DNA of 64,000 nt from assembly GCA_023078555.1 (NCBI GenBank), contig CM041203.1, forward strand, positions 2,309,481-2,373,480, given 5' to 3'. The position numbers and the translations under genes are program-made. This document shows positions 1 to 12,071 of this stretch, one piece after another; within the stretch, counting starts at the first letter, position 1, and every line of letters begins with the position of its first letter. This DNA comes from Ulva prolifera (Eukaryota > Chlorophyta > Ulvophyceae > Ulvales > Ulvaceae). The notes beneath the pieces were generated by a model, which was not told where the DNA came from, did not search any database, and saw nothing but the letters and a program-made list of their open reading frames with translations.

Positions 1-152
1 TTGAGCCCGGTCCGAACCCGGAGCAACCTGTTGTTGCGTCACGACAGGTGCAGCTTCTTCGCCGTGTGTGATCATGACCATCATTTGTTTAGCAGCACAT
101 CCCGACATCCGCAGTACACCATGAGTTGCACACAGACTGCAGTGTGTTACAG

Positions 153-1459
153 GTTTTCGACAAAAGTGGGTGTATATCGGACTGGGATGGCCTGGAATGT
201 CTTTTAGAGCACATCTTCTACGAGCAACTCGGCTGGCCGGAAGGCGACGAAGGGTATGTGTTGTGCACAGAAAATGTGCCATGCACACCCCGCAGCAGCC
301 GGGAGCGGCTGACGCAACTCCTGTTCGAGACCTTCAATGTCAAAGGCTGCTATATGCTCGATTCCAGTATAGCTTGTCTTTATGCTGCTGGCAAGGTGTC
401 GGGTATGACAGTGGACGTTGGTCACACTGGCACAAATGTCGTCCAGGTAAGCACCCGACTAACACACAATGTTTTGAGGAGTCACTTGTTGCCTACCCTA
501 TTGACTGTCCGCATTCGCTGAGCGTCTAGCAGCCAGGAGGACCGATATCTCAGTGTCCAGGCACACATCATGCAGGTGATCGATGGGGCAGCGGTAGTGG
601 GCACCAGTGACCGGCATGCAGTCGGAGGTGCCATGTTGGACGATTTGCTGCAAGCTCGTCTGTTGAAAGATGGCATCTCTATGAGCCAGCAGGATCTTCA
701 AGCACTGAAAGAAAAGTGCGCCCTAGCTGCCGACAGCCGTGAGGAGTATGTCGAGGCGCTGGAAGATAACAAAGAGATAGACACCGTGCAGCACACTTTG
801 CCAGATGGACAGGTGGTGACTATTGGTAAAGAAAGGTATGCCAAAGTGGACCACCTGGGATCGCAAAGCTGCCACTGCTGACGGCCTGCATGCGGTGATT
901 CACAGAGTCATGGAATGTGAATCTGGCACTGTTCTGAGTGTGTCGGTCAACATCAGTGTGAACGTGTGCCAATGCAGGTACACACTGGGAGAGAGCCTCT
1001 TACATCCCAGCAGTGGCCAACAAGATTCACACACTGGGATCGACCAGACATCACTGGGTGTATCAGAGGCAGCACTATCGTGCCTGGCGATCCTATCAGA
1101 CTCGCAACAACAGCAGCAGCAGCGGCAGCTTATGATGGACAACATTCTGCTCTGCGGAGGATGCTCTATGATACCCCACTTCGGCTCCAGGTTTATGACG
1201 GAGTTGAGGGGATACTTTCCGTCAACAACGCCCATGAGCAAGCTCACGTGCGACCCTGCACTCATTGCCACAGGACCTCTTGTTGCACACACAACTTCGT
1301 TGAAAGTGCAGAGTACCGGACTACTTACCGAAGCGCTCTGCAAGATTTGCAGCGTTTGCTGGTGCTACAATTGTCGCGAAGACTATGACAGCTAATCACA
1401 CAATGACCAAGGAGGAATATGAAGAACGAGGCCCAGCGTTGATGCAGAAGAAGTGCTGA
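153..1459 (+). CDS. ARP7: Actin-related protein 7-like (5' end missing)
   Basis: Actin-fold nuclear protein. In plants ARP7 is a subunit of SWI/SNF-type chromatin remodelling complexes. Four exons can be joined in phase: 153-446, 576-835, 978-1247 and 1312-1459 (TGA). Seen: ISDWDGLECLLEHIFYEQLG, then an actin-like segment (FETFNVKGCYMLDSSIACLY), HTLPDGQVVTIGKERY joined across an intron to TLGESLLHPS, the C-terminal actin motif NILLCGGCSMIPHFGSRF, and VPDYLPKRSARFAAFAGATI. It ends in QKKC, like the actin-family KCF end. The HTLPDGQ segment and the WDGLE region fit plant ARP7 better than conventional actin. The last intron is only 64 bp and is required by the frame change. The N-terminal exon(s) lie before position 153 or outside the window. 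The family call is from remembered homologues. Confidence 0.85.
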
Positions 1460-2181
1460 AACAAGCACCAACCGCGTCAGGGCGCTAGTATGCTAATGTG
1501 ATCCCTGCAATTTTTTCATGACGCGGACAGCCAAGTACATTTTGAACAGCTCTTGACGTCACCGTCCTTTGAGGCGACGTCGCGGGGGTCGGCACCGCCT
1601 GCATCGTAGTCTCTAGTACCCCATGAAATCCACGTCAGGTAGAGCTTAAATCCATCATTTTCTAAAAATGTCCCGCAAACTGACGAAAGTGGCTAGCGTG
1701 TGTGATGTTTCGGGGCGTGTGTCAGGCACGAGCTGCTGCAGATCGGTGCCATGCACAGCTCATGTGTGCTTCACAGCAGGCCCACTGAAATTCAGCCGAC
1801 CACTGATACTCCCGCGCAGTCCAAAACCGTGCATTGATTGCTGGTGATGTAATTCCGGTGTTACACGCGTACAGGTTGCCGTATATACGTTGACGCAGCT
1901 ATAATTCTCACACAGCCCTAAATCACTCTCTCAAGCTGCCAATCAGATAACAGAATTACGATGCCTTTGGAATGTCACAGCGACCAAGTCCATGAGGCAA
2001 TTGCCAGACCACGGTGTTGCCCAGATATCGCGAGGCTATCACGTGTGCCAATGAGAACCGAATGAGGTCAGCTCGGGATCTGCTGGGTTATCGCAGCTGA
2101 TGATAACAGATACAAATAGCACGGGCATGTTGTCAACGAATTACCTTACTCTGTTTCCTTGGGATCCTTCACAAAGAAAAC
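1460..2181. other. Intergenic, ARP7 3' flank and APR 5' flank
   Basis: About 720 bp between two plus-strand genes. No ORF with family-like content was seen on either strand. It should contain the ARP7 3' UTR and the promoter and 5' UTR of the APS reductase gene, but no individual element could be assigned. Confidence 0.5.
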
Positions 2182-4143
2182 ATGGCCAGTATCATGATTG
2201 CCCCTACGTGCCTTGCACGCCCAGCTGTGCCTCGTCCGCTTGTGAATGCTCAGGCGAGCCGCAACGTGCAGCCTCAAATTCGTTCTGTAGCTGCTGCGGC
2301 CGTTGCTGCTCCCGCCCCTGCGTCGACAGAGTCCACGAACTGGGAGTCCGTGGCCGCAGACCTGGAGGGCAAGTCCCCTCTCGAGATCATGGACCACGCT
2401 CTGGCGACATTCGGCGATGAAATCGCTATTGCGTTCTCCGGTGCGGAAGACGTGGCCATGATCGAGTACGCTCATCTGACAGGTCGCAAGTACCGCGTGT
2501 TCTCCCTTGACACCGGCCGGCTGAACCCCGAGACGTACCAGCTCTTTGACGCCGTCGAGAAGCACTACGGCATCCGCATCGAGTATACCTTTCCAGAATC
2601 TCAGGAGGTTGTTGATCTGGTGCGTGAGAAGGGCTTGTACAGCTTCTACGAGGACGGACACCAGGAGTGCTGCAGGTGCGACCTGTCGCCATACTCAGGC
2701 TTCCGCCTAGCCTCGTCCGGCTAGGTGCCTAGATATCTCACGTTTAACAATAAGCCAATCTCACCGTCCTGCAGGGTCCGCAAGGTTAAGCCCCTCCGCA
2801 AGCAGCTGAAGACACTGAAGGCATGGATCACTGGCCAGCGCAAGGATCAGTCTCCTGGCACCCGCATGGCTGTGCCAGCTGTTCAGTCTGACCCCGTCTT
2901 CGAGGGTGTGGATGGCGAGAACACGCTCGTCAAGTACAACCCGCTGACCGACATGACCTCGGCTGAGGTCTGGAACTTCCTCCGCATCATGAATGTGCCC
3001 ACCAACAAGCTGCACGAGTGTGGCTATGTCTCCATCGGCTGCGAGCCCTGCACCCGCCCTGTCCTTCCCAACCAGCAGGAGCGTGAGGGCCGCTGGTGGT
3101 GGGAGGACTCCGCAGCGAAGGAGTGCGGGCTGCACTCTGGCAACATCTCGGAGGATGGCAGTGCTGAGGCGACTGGCGAGAGCCCAGACCTCTACATGAC
3201 CGGTATGCCCCCCTGCAACCTCGCAGCCCTGCATCCTGAGCTCACAGCCCGAACCCGTTGGCTCGTGTGCTAGATTTGGATTCAAGTGCACTAGCAGGCA
3301 AAGAGTGCCACCGCGGCCTGCACGTTGCTGCCACCTCGTCCACCACCTGTCCCCCGAGCCGCCTCCAATTGGAACTGCCAGAGGTAACGGGCGTCAGCAG
3401 TCTGTCCGCCTGCATGATCACGAAGCGTGCCCATGGGACTGGGCACGCAGCTGCCGCCCACAGCGCACAAGTGTGGTGCTTCCGTGCATGGCGCTGCTGA
3501 TATCAATCCTCGCCCGACACGTGCGCCTGATATGCCCGAGTGTCTACCTGTGTCAGGGTGCTGAGCGCGCCCCAGTGGCCATCAAGGTGCAGATGCCCGG
3601 TGCATCCAGCCACGCTCCAGTGGTGCTTCTGTGGGGGCGGCTTTGCCCCCGCTGTGGCGGGTTTTTGTGCACATGGGGGCGCTGCCGTCGCTGCCAGGGC
3701 CGGCCACAAAAACACCCGCACCATCTCGAGTGCATGACGTCGTCTCACACCAGGACAGCAGCGCTACAGCCCGATGTGTGTACTCACATGATGTGCCCCT
3801 TGCAGAGTCTGTGGAGACTCTGGACAAGGCCAAGCTCGAGGCGATGGTCGGTGGCGAGCGTGACAAGGACACCATGGTCGTCCTGTACGCCCCCTGGTGC
3901 CAGTTCTGCCAGGGTCTGGAGCCCACGTACAACGCTGTGGCTGACACCATCTCTGGGGAGAAGCTGCGTGTCGCCAAGTACCAGGCTGATATCGATAAGG
4001 AGTATGCGCAGTCGATCGGGCTGACCACATTCCCCACCATCCTCTTCATGCCCAAAAACACTGACAAGATTGTCAAGTTCACCTCGGACCGTCGCACTGA
4101 GGAGTCGCTGGAGATGTGGGCCAACGCTCTTGGTGAGCGTTAA
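2182..4143 (+). CDS. APR: Adenosine 5'-phosphosulfate reductase, plastid, thioredoxin-fused
   Basis: Reduces APS to sulfite with glutathione as electron donor in plastid sulfate assimilation. Three exons, 2182-2675, 2775-3202 and 3806-4143, give 419 aa. Residues 1-50 are Ala/Arg/Ser-rich, like a chloroplast transit peptide. The reductase domain shows [28 protein letters not shown], the Cys pair in QECCR split by intron 1, and the second pair in [16 protein letters not shown]. These four Cys are the usual 4Fe-4S ligands. The catalytic Cys lies in KECGLH. The C-terminal exon encodes a thioredoxin/glutaredoxin-like domain with [16 protein letters not shown], the CxxC that replaces external glutaredoxin in plant-type APR. 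Intron 2 (603 bp) separates the two domains exactly. The ATG at 2182 follows an A-rich context and is the first in frame. Confidence 0.95.
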
Positions 4144-4520
4144 ATGCTGGGTTTGGTTTGGAGCTCCGGCGTGGAATTGTGGAGCGCCGGAATTGTGAGG
4201 TTGATGATGTGACAGTATATCTGGCTGTTATGCTTGGAGTGGTGTTCCGTAGCATTGTGAGACAATTATTCCATTGTGGGGATGAGAAAGTGAGTGTAAG
4301 GCAAAATATGTGAAATTCAGGGAGACTCTGCTTCGATCGATTGCGAGTGTGTGTGCGAGCAGTCTGCCCTTGCCATAGACATTCTCATGTCGCCACATGC
4401 ATGGTATGGGGCCACCTCATTGCAGGAGCTGAGATCAAGCTGTGGGTGCATTACACATCACCTCATGTGGTGTAAACGCGGAACTGAAGGAAATGTACAC
4501 ATCATGCGTCCTCGTAGTTG
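4144..4520. other. Convergent 3' flanks
   Basis: Roughly 380 bp between the stop of the plus-strand APR gene and the stop of the minus-strand helical-repeat gene. No coding signal was recognised. It presumably holds the two facing 3' UTRs. Confidence 0.5.
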
Positions 4521-5857
4521 TCACTTATGCCCCCACGGATTTTCTGGAATGGCGTCATACGGAATCATATCCGTCCCCTTCTGCAGAGACAAGACAAAGT
4601 CGGGGTCTGACATCATCATGGACTCGATGTTCAGTCCAGGCATGAGCCGCCTGGCATCATCAACAGCAGCTTTAAAACTAGCTATTGACAGCACACTTGG
4701 GTTCTCCTGCACATCAGCTACTGTTGATTCTCCATTGTACGATCGTATCGACTAGCGAGTTGCACCAGATGCCACATCTGTGTAGTCAATGAGGCCGCTT
4801 AGGCAGGCGTGACGTGGCGTGGCGAATATGAAGCAGAGCATTTTGCATATGTCACCAGAAGCCGCCACCGATGGTGCATAAAGCGTTGACCTCCAGCTGC
4901 TTCAGCAGCCACAGACAGTTAATGCAATGTGAGCAAGGTCAGAGCACACAGATGTCACGGGCAGCACCTGTACAAGCCTGTCGATGTCGACCGTGGGCAG
5001 AAAGTCTCGCAAAGCTTCAGCCCGCTGTGTTAAGCTTTCGATCGACTCGGACATCAGCCCCAACTCTTTCACCAGCATCTTGCCACAGTCTGCAAACGGG
5101 ACCATGCCTGAAGTAGTCTCGTCGGGCTGAATAGGCTGCATCTTGTTCTTGGGTTGGCAGGAAGGCGTGGTCATACCTGCTCTCGGGAAGATTTGCTTCA
5201 ATGCTAAGAGGCGATCGGCAACAGCCTGTCTATCGTTGAGCAACCGTGCCACGATCTCTGGTTTCATGGACGGTAGCCTTGCGGGAATGTCTGGCAGGAG
5301 GCTGACCAGTGTCTGGAGACGACTCTCCAGGGCAGCCTCTGATAGCTCCGTCTTTTGCGCCACGATTTTCTGCACTGCGCAGGAGTCGCTGTGTGCACGA
5401 TTCAGTCATCCATGTTGCGGAATTAAAAAACAGACAAGGGACTGCTGGTGCAAACACGGTGGGGAAGTGCCTTTATGAGCCGAATTTTGAGCTGATCATT
5501 CCACATTATGTTGCGTTCGTTGGTTTGCCAGCCCATACTCCATGGGGCGTGATCGGTGAACAGGGTCGCCTTGGATGACTTCTTAAACACATCTTCAAGC
5601 GTTGCTTTGTAGTGGCCGTCAGAGTGATACGAATACGAAACTCTGTCTCCGCTGTCAGCAGGCTTGATCGGCGAGTGCTTGGCCTCGGTTCCAGGAGACT
5701 TTGATGACCCGGATCTACGCTTCAACGGATCAGCTGCTACTTGGACGCGCCTTGTACTGGCTGCTCGTGTAAGGTCGTGCTTGAAGGCTGTGGAGCGTTT
5801 ACATCGCGTGCTGTGTGACGCAGCAGCTGCTGGGAACAACCTCACAGCAGGTGGCAT
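4521..5857 (-). CDS. Unknown plant-type protein with LPxVDxxRLV helical repeats, probably plastid
   Basis: Minus strand, three exons in phase: 5857-5458, 5374-4968 and 4706-4521, giving 330 aa. The N-terminus (MPPAVRLFPAAAASHSTRCK) is Arg/Ser/Ala-rich and looks like an organellar transit peptide. Residues about 80-130 contain SYSYHSDGHYKATLEDVF and WQTNERNIMWNDQLK. The rest is a series of ~35-residue helical units with a recurring pattern: LESRLQTLVSLLPDIPARLP, RLLALKQIFP, ALRDFLPTVDIDRLV joined to QENPSVLS, then ARRLMPGLNIESMM. The exon 2/3 junction restores one of these units, which supports the model. The repeats recall mTERF-like solenoids in general style, but I cannot name the family. 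Function unknown; an organellar RNA/DNA-binding or scaffold role is only a guess. Confidence 0.7.
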
Positions 5858-7044
5858 TGCACGGGCAACCGAATTTCGTTAAGGGAGAGAATGTCGTTTA
5901 TTGGCGTGCTTAGCGGAAGGTAGCGGGCCTATCCCTATCGCATCAGTGCTGAGTGCACGCAAGCTAACGAATAGATGATGCAAACCCGCTACTGCATTGA
6001 CATGGTACACTTGAGTATCCCCAAATTTCGGCAGATCTACGTAACAAGTTCCATAGAGAGTCGCTGCCCTTGCTTCAAAGAATCGGGACGGTGAGATCGA
6101 TACCGCTATTGCGCAGCATGGCGTGTTTCGCAGGGGCAATTGCCAAAGTCTGGCCAAACACTACCCCGATACAACAAGACAATACTTGTCTCAATATCAT
6201 TGGCATGGCTTCATGTTCTACTTCGGTCGTGTCATCGGTGCATTGCGGTACAATGCTGCAAACATCCAAGTGACATGTGGCTTTAGGTGTACCAGCGTCA
6301 CCCGGCGAGCTACCCTTTGCTGTGGCTACAGGGTGACTCACACTTTTCGAATCACAGAATGCACTCACACTCTCAGACTCTTACTCGAAAATGGTTTAAC
6401 GCGCAGCATTCTATACAATGCCCTTTGTCTAGCCCCTGAGGTTGAAATTTGGCCGCATGGCATGCATCTTCTCCACGCTGTCCGACATGCCATGCAGTCC
6501 ATTGTGATACAAGGAGGCAGCGAGGCGGGCAGCACCGCGAACTCAATAAGCAGAACAAGTGCATGACCACCAGCCCGGTCCGACGCACCCACGCCACAGC
6601 CGCAACCAGCGCACGCAAAACCCACAGTCCCCCCAACAACCGACACACACACACACCCAGACCGCCACACACACCACCACCACACACACTCCCAAACCGC
6701 ATCCCCAAACCCAACTCGTGCCCCCCCCCCCCCCCCCCCCCCACATTCTCACCAATACTAATATGTACCCATCCTAGCCTGCCAGCGTGGGTCCACGACG
6801 CAGCCGCGCCCCAGGCGGCGGCTCCCGAGGCCGCCCGACCGCCTGGGGCCCCTGTCCCAACCCCCCACCCTCCCCACATATCCACAGCGCACCAAGCTAG
6901 CCTGGCTCACCACCTCACAGCCGGTCCAGCCCGCACCAGATCTCACCAGAGACGATGCGGTGTCAATTCAGTAGCCACTCATCACGCGTGCCGGGCGGAA
7001 CCAGGCAGCTGAGGGGCAAAGGCCAACGATTGATTGTGTTGAGC
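5858..7044. other. Gene-poor stretch with CA/C-rich low complexity
   Basis: No convincing gene. Several overlapping short minus-strand ORFs between 5879 and 6370 lack recognisable motifs and may be 5' flank of the gene ending at 5857. From about 6590 to 6760 the plus strand is strongly CA/C-rich (ACACAC runs, then a pure C tract at 6721-6742). The following 200 bp stay C-rich. Confidence 0.5.
6721..6742. repeat. Homopolymer C(22)
   Basis: Uninterrupted run of 22 C within a CA-rich segment. Comparable C/G tracts occur at 44661, 53424, 54667 and 59879. Confidence 0.95.
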
Positions 7045-7500
7045 GGGCGGGGATCTCGAGGGGTGGCCCGCCGCTCAGGCCGATTGGCCTGTGAGCGGCA
7101 GAGGTCGTCGGACAGGACTGCACGTCCCGCAAAAGCTGCCTTGCCAGTGTGGCGTGCCATCAGCAGAGACGCAGCGCAGACCTGGCGAGAGATTGCGTCG
7201 TGGAGAGATTGCGCATCGCATTCTTGAGGAACCGCCGCTGTGAGGCTGTACCAGACCCTGCAGCTGCAAGCCTACTGAGACAAATACAGGCGGCCCGTCC
7301 AACCCGTCTGTATGTCTCATGCGACAGCGGGACCAGGGTGAACGCGCCTGCGCCGGCCAGGCCGTACTTCCTGCGGTTTCGCCGGTCAGCAGCCTCGCTG
7401 ATGTACCGTCATGGAGCGCCGCAGCACCGACATTCCAGGCAGCCAGCGGGCAGGTGACGCACATGTCACCGTTCACCCGGCGCACTCGGAAAGAACGCCA
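7045..7500 (-). repeat. Ancient dispersed repeat, copy 1 (related to 49830-50310)
   Basis: By eye this stretch aligns with 49830-50310 in the same orientation, at very roughly three-quarters identity with gaps. Shared blocks include GGCCCGCCGCT, GTCGGAC, GGTCAGCAGCCTCG and GTGACGCACA. On the minus strand both copies read a similar peptide near their high-coordinate end (GDMCVTCPLAAWNVGAAAL here, GNVCVTRPLPDLSVGVAP in the other). The repeat may therefore be a decayed protein-coding element or an old gene duplication. I do not recognise the product. Confidence 0.5.
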
Positions 7501-8236
7501 GGATGTCGCCCCGCTGAGCGAGTCTGCGGGAATGGGGGACAGCCTCTGACGGCGCGGCCTGTGCCTGGACCTACTGCTGCGGTACTTGCAGTATCTCATG
7601 CGATAAGAGGGGGCCCAAGGGCGGGTGTGGAGTCCCTGCGCGCCATTGGGGGTGGCCGTGGCAGCGCGAGGGGCTGCGCCGGATGCTGCCGTGGCGACAC
7701 CGGAGCACGTGAAGACGGCGGCATAGGTGCGGGGGAAGGTGCCTGGGCGATATAAGAGAGAGCGGGCGCGTCTGCGGCGGGGGCGGGGGAAGAGTCGGGC
7801 CAGTCGGCCACGGTGGAGGGCATCTCGCCCCCCTCGGGACACGCTAGAGCAGCTTGCGGGATGTTGGGAGACGAGGCCTGGGCGCCATGAGGGGGAGCCG
7901 GCGAAACCGAGGCCAGTGTGGTTGCGTGTGTGGCGGTCAGTGATGGAGGAGTCGCAAGCGCACGCGTGTCCGGCAAGCGCTCGATGTGGCGGTGTTCAGC
8001 GGATGCACAATCTATGGCTTCGGGCTCGAAGCAACAGCACCGTGGCTTCCGCCAGCCTGCTTCCTTACGCCAACCCTGTCCGAGTCGACCACACTTCCGT
8101 CGAATCTGCCAAGCATCCTGTCACCATTTCTTGCATCAAGCTACACCATGAAGTGGAAGACGTCGTCTGCAGTACTGAATGATTGCTGCTTCTGCGCGGT
8201 CATCCACAACTTCTTCTCACCATTGACTGTTAGCAC
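7501..8236. other. GC-rich region without a supported gene
   Basis: Open frames exist on both strands, including a Pro/Ala-rich minus frame at 7596-7976, but base composition rather than conservation explains them. No family motif was seen. Confidence 0.4.
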
Positions 8237-8966
8237 TTAGTTGTCGAACCAAACAACCAGGAATTCGTTGTTGTACGGTGGCACATTGACACCTGCATCT
8301 GTGTGAAGCTGGTATGGACCATCGGCAGCCAATGGCTGCTGATTGCCAGCCTGGTCAGTGACATACATCCGAGCGACGTTGTGGTTGATGGCGTCGACTC
8401 GCCCTTGTCCTCCTCCGGGGAAATTAAAACCATAGATGTTTGTGTTGGCCGGCGTGTAAGTAAAGGATCCTTTTGCACCCATGATACCGACACCCCTGGT
8501 TGTAGTCTTTCAATGACTCATTCAAAAGTTCATGTGCAGACCTGCGAGTGCGGTGCGTCACAGAACTGCACACATGCCTGACAGACTATACAAACCGTGC
8601 AAGTAGCGCTAGAGCGCATCTGTTCTGTGTACATTCTAACCCGAAGACAGATATTGAAAATTATCACTCATTTCGTTGCACCGTGTCTGCCAAGTCACAC
8701 AGGCCAAGAACCTTGTTGTCCAATTCAGGAGACAAATCGGTGGGGCACAGATGCGAGTTTGCAATGACCGGAGATCTTTTGCCATAAACGCAGCAAAATG
8801 ATACGTTATCCATTACCTTGCCGTCTTTGGTGGTCGACAAAAGTGGAGCTGTTGTTGAGCGGTTGCTGAGCCTTGCCAAGTCGATACGGAGCTTTGGTGA
8901 GTGTAGAGCAGGATCACCCCACGAAAGCAGGACGAACCAGACGAAATAATTTATCTCAAGGCTCAT
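8237..8966 (-). CDS. Unknown small protein, two exons
   Basis: The first exon begins at or near 8966 (MSLEINYFVWFVLLSW, a hydrophobic start that could be a signal peptide) and runs to about 8680. The last exon is about 8503-8237. It encodes MGAKGSFTYTPANTNIYGFN, then DQAGNQQPLAADGPYQLH and ends NNEFLVVWFDN, with a Gly-rich FNFPGGGQG segment. The last exon has the clean amino-acid make-up of a real protein. A phase-compatible donor (GTGTGA near 8680) and acceptor (near 8503) exist, but other donors are possible, so the junction is uncertain. Family not recognised. The hydrophobic start suggests a secreted or membrane-bound product. Confidence 0.5.
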
Positions 8967-9400
8967 CTACATAGCGCAGGTTGATAGCCTCGCAGAAGCA
9001 GGACGAAGCAGGAAGAAAGTAGCAGACGAAAGCTTTCGTCTATAGATTAACGTAATGGAGTCGAGAGCCTATGCCAGCAGCACGAAAACAACCTGCATGC
9101 CGCTATGGTTCTTTCGCATTTGATTGCAGTTGTATGAAGGCTGGCAGTGCCTAGAAATCAGTCGAGGCTGAAGTCACAAGTCCCTCGCTATCTCATAGGC
9201 AAGGGGTGCGAGAATAGAATGGGTGCTCACCCCGCAATGCATCGTAAGAGACTCTGGCGACTCTATACGCGCATGAAGGTATCGAGGCTGGCGAGCTGAT
9301 GGTCGCCTGTACGTGTGCCGCTTGGACTTCGCGCGACTCTGCCGGTAGTGTCGCTGGCTGATCGTTGTAAATAGTCAATCTTTGTGTATTGCGTGAAATC
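8967..9400. other. Divergent intergenic region
   Basis: About 430 bp between the divergent small-protein gene (-) and UNC-50 (+). It presumably contains both promoters. No recognisable element was seen. Confidence 0.5.
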
Positions 9401-10825
9401 ATGGACGTCAAAAGATCAGCATTACCCACCTTCTTACGCCGTTTGTTCAAGCCCGACCAGATGGACTATGAGTGCGACTTGAGCATGCACCTGCTTGTCT
9501 GGTTTTGCATTCCACTTGTACCAGCTTTTCTCATGGGACTCTACGCGCAGGTTCACCTGCTGGATGATGGTGCAGCTTGTTATATCGCCAAAGACAGCGT
9601 ATGCTCCTGGGCTCCGAGTGAGTTGAGGCGATGTGCATCTTCAGTGAAGGCCAAATTAAACAGGGGGCACATGCTGAATTCAGAGCGTTGCAGGTATCGG
9701 CACACATCGTATCACAAGCAGACCAAGAATCAATGGGCGAGAGATGACCCAGCCTTCCTGGTTGTGTGCATGTACCTTCTGGTTGTCGTTGCAACTGCAT
9801 ATTGCATTGCGTACGTCCTCTCAGAGCACATGCCATGTTGCAAGCCTTAAATTTTGTACAGTACTGACAGCTGAGGTCTTTCCAGTTTCTCGGACGATGT
9901 GTGGAAATCAGTTTTGGCGATCCTGACGGTGATATGTATCGACTTCCTGGGCATCGGACTGCTGTTCTCAACGCTCTGCTGGTGGGTTGCCGATCATGCA
10001 TGTGATCATGCGTGTGATTTAATTGCTACTGAATCCAGTCAAACTTCTGATGAGGTATGCATATGATATTGAGCACAGCGCTGTGCAATTGTATCGGACA
10101 GCTTATTGCAGCTCGGTTTCATGCATTGTGGTGTAATTGCGCTGTTTCCATCATAATGCCCGAATCACTCCACAACGCGAGAGGAGCTGTGATACCGCAG
10201 TACGGCAAATCTCGTCATGTTAATGCAGTGACCCGGTGTTGCGCCTCTTGAACGATCAATGGTCAAGTACCCACGGCACCGGCATGCAGTTTACTCTTAC
10301 AGTCTCGAGCGCCTTCTTAGACATCTGCAGCGCATGCCATTGTCCCGTCCGACGACTTGATTCATATCATGTGCAGGTTTGTTGCCAACCGATTCTTGAA
10401 GCGTAAAGCAGTGCACCATCACACCAGCGAGCAGAGCGTTGAGTGGTTGTACGCCTTTGACGTCCACTGTAACAGCTTCATACCCATGTTCTTGTTGCTC
10501 TATGGTGCGTCATCACATCTGCCTCGATGGTCTGATTTGTACAATGCAAATCACTGACTCCTAGTGTAATGCAGTTGGCCAATACTTTTTGACACCAGTC
10601 CTATTGTGGAAGAGCGTCTTCAGCAGCATCATCAGTTGCATGTTGTACATTGCAGCGATAAGTTATTATCACTACATGAACTTTCTGGGGTACTCTGCGC
10701 TCCCGTTCTTGGAACATACTGAAGCGTTCCTCTGGCCGGTGCCACTTTGTGTACTTGTCCTTCCTTTCCTTTTGTTGGTTGGATTCAATCCATCAAAGCT
10801 GGTCCTTGGCCTCTTCTTCAGATGA
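9401..10825 (+). CDS. UNC50: UNC-50 family Golgi membrane protein
   Basis: UNC-50 homologues are multi-spanning inner nuclear/Golgi membrane proteins needed for trafficking of certain receptors and for Golgi integrity. Six exons join in phase: 9401-9471, 9551-9598, 9694-9810, 9886-9980, 10377-10504 and 10575-10825. Seen: RRLFKPDQMDYE, then a 48-nt exon (QLVISPKT), then YRHTSYHKQTKNQWARDDPA, the family signature. Next come WFVANRFLKRK, EWLYAFDVHCNSFIPMF and NFLGYSALPFLEHT, the C-terminal signature. Several hydrophobic helices lie between. Every junction restores remembered UNC-50 motifs, so the model is strong. The start is the ATG at 9401; the in-frame upstream codon at 9389 is TTG. Confidence 0.93.
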
Positions 10826-10899
10826 CACTAATTGTAAAGAAGCACCCACTACAGTGCAGGCCAGGTGTAGAGCGCTTTCCAGCCGCCATATCAACCCTG

Positions 10900-12071
10900 C
10901 TACAGTCCATCCCGTTTGCTTGAACTTCTGAGGATGTCCTTGGCTGCCAAAACAATCTCAGAAAATTGGGGGTCTGCGTAATCGAGAGACTCAGCATGTG
11001 ATAAGCTGTTCTGTGCTTGTTGACGTTCGCCAATGTGTTCCCAGGCCAAAGCGCCAGCCAATGCAGCCTTGGCTGATGTGCCAACATCCCAGGTTTTTGT
11101 GACCTTGAACACATCTGCTAGCATATCTATGACCTGCAGTCTGACGGCTGTACTTTTATCAAGCCCCGCATGATACCTTCACTGGCATTACAACCCTCCG
11201 GCTCACCATGGTGACACACCTCGATGAGCTGCAGTGTTCCTAGAGGCAGAGTGGGTGCCGAGTGCTGGTCCGTTTCAAGGATGGCGGAGACCTCGAATGG
11301 CTTGGCATTTAGCACCACTTGTCCGAGAGCATTGAGCCATATCCGCACGACCATTGCGTGGTTTGCGAGTGCTGCACTTCGTTCACCTTCAGCTTCAAAA
11401 ACTTTGCCCATGTTATAGAACCCTAGCGACGTTCGTACATCAAGAGGGCCATATTCTTGACTGCAGCAGAAGATGTCTTCCGCAAACGACTCAAGTGCTT
11501 TGTCATAGCGGCTCTGTAGGGAGTACATTTGCCCATAGAGCCTGTGCAGTTGTGATGACATGATGTTAGTGGTCTGATCTGGATACTTTGAGCTGAGCCA
11601 GCAAGCAAGGCCCAAGTAGTTTTCACACTGTTTTGCCCGTCGGAGGCCAAGATTTGCTTGTGCCGCAAGAAGATACAAAGGAAACATCTGAAGCGCTGGT
11701 GCAGGTTTGAACAAGCCCTGTCCTACATGAGACTCCGCAAGTTGTTCATAGGACTTTCTCCTCGACACCATTTGTCGTCAGCGCTCACCTTGATTCACTG
11801 CATCCTTAGCAACTGGGAGTGCCAGTTCATACTGGCCCGAAGCCAGTAGCCTTGCAGTCTCTTGCGACGCAAGCTTCAGGAGGCCCAGCTTGAACGGCTG
11901 CACCAGGTCATGACGACGTTTGTTTGTAAGCAGCTCCTCGACCGTGGACGCTGGCAATAATGTGATGCCGTTCCCTGTGGCATTCTCCACTGGAAGGCCC
12001 AATTCCAAAGTGGTGGCTAATATTTCGGGCGAGTTGCTGTGTTTCTTATAGTATTTTCCACTTCGCAGCTC
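10900..12071 (-). CDS. ZMYND12: ZMYND12-like TPR ciliary protein (5' end unresolved)
   Basis: Minus strand exons 12071-11789, 11722-11177 and 11126-10900 join in phase. Seen: KRRHDLVQPFKLGLLKLASQ, LALPVAKDAVNQ joined to GLFKPAPALQMFPLYLLAAQ, NYLGLACWLSSKY, QLHRLYGQMYSLQSRYDKAL, then EYGPLDVRTSLGFYNMGKVF. The order and spacing match the TPR region of animal ZMYND12, an axonemal protein that works with TTC29. The final exon ends KDILRSSSKRDGL. Upstream of 12071 I could not find the Cys/His MYND finger of animal homologues. It may be absent, or in exons I failed to identify up to about 12450. The third junction (50-bp intron) is the least certain. A flagellar or basal role is inferred from the family. 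Confidence 0.75.

Noticed and set aside
5140-5185. 41-bp candidate intron in the solenoid gene (GTATGACC to GATGCAG)
   Set aside because: Removing it breaks the downstream frame that encodes the conserved repeat units; read-through keeps it.
7075-7842. 255-aa minus-strand ORF
   Set aside because: Arg/Ser-rich composition from GC content, no motif, and several competing frames. Only its CVT-PL segment is shared with another locus, so it is reported as a repeat, not a gene.
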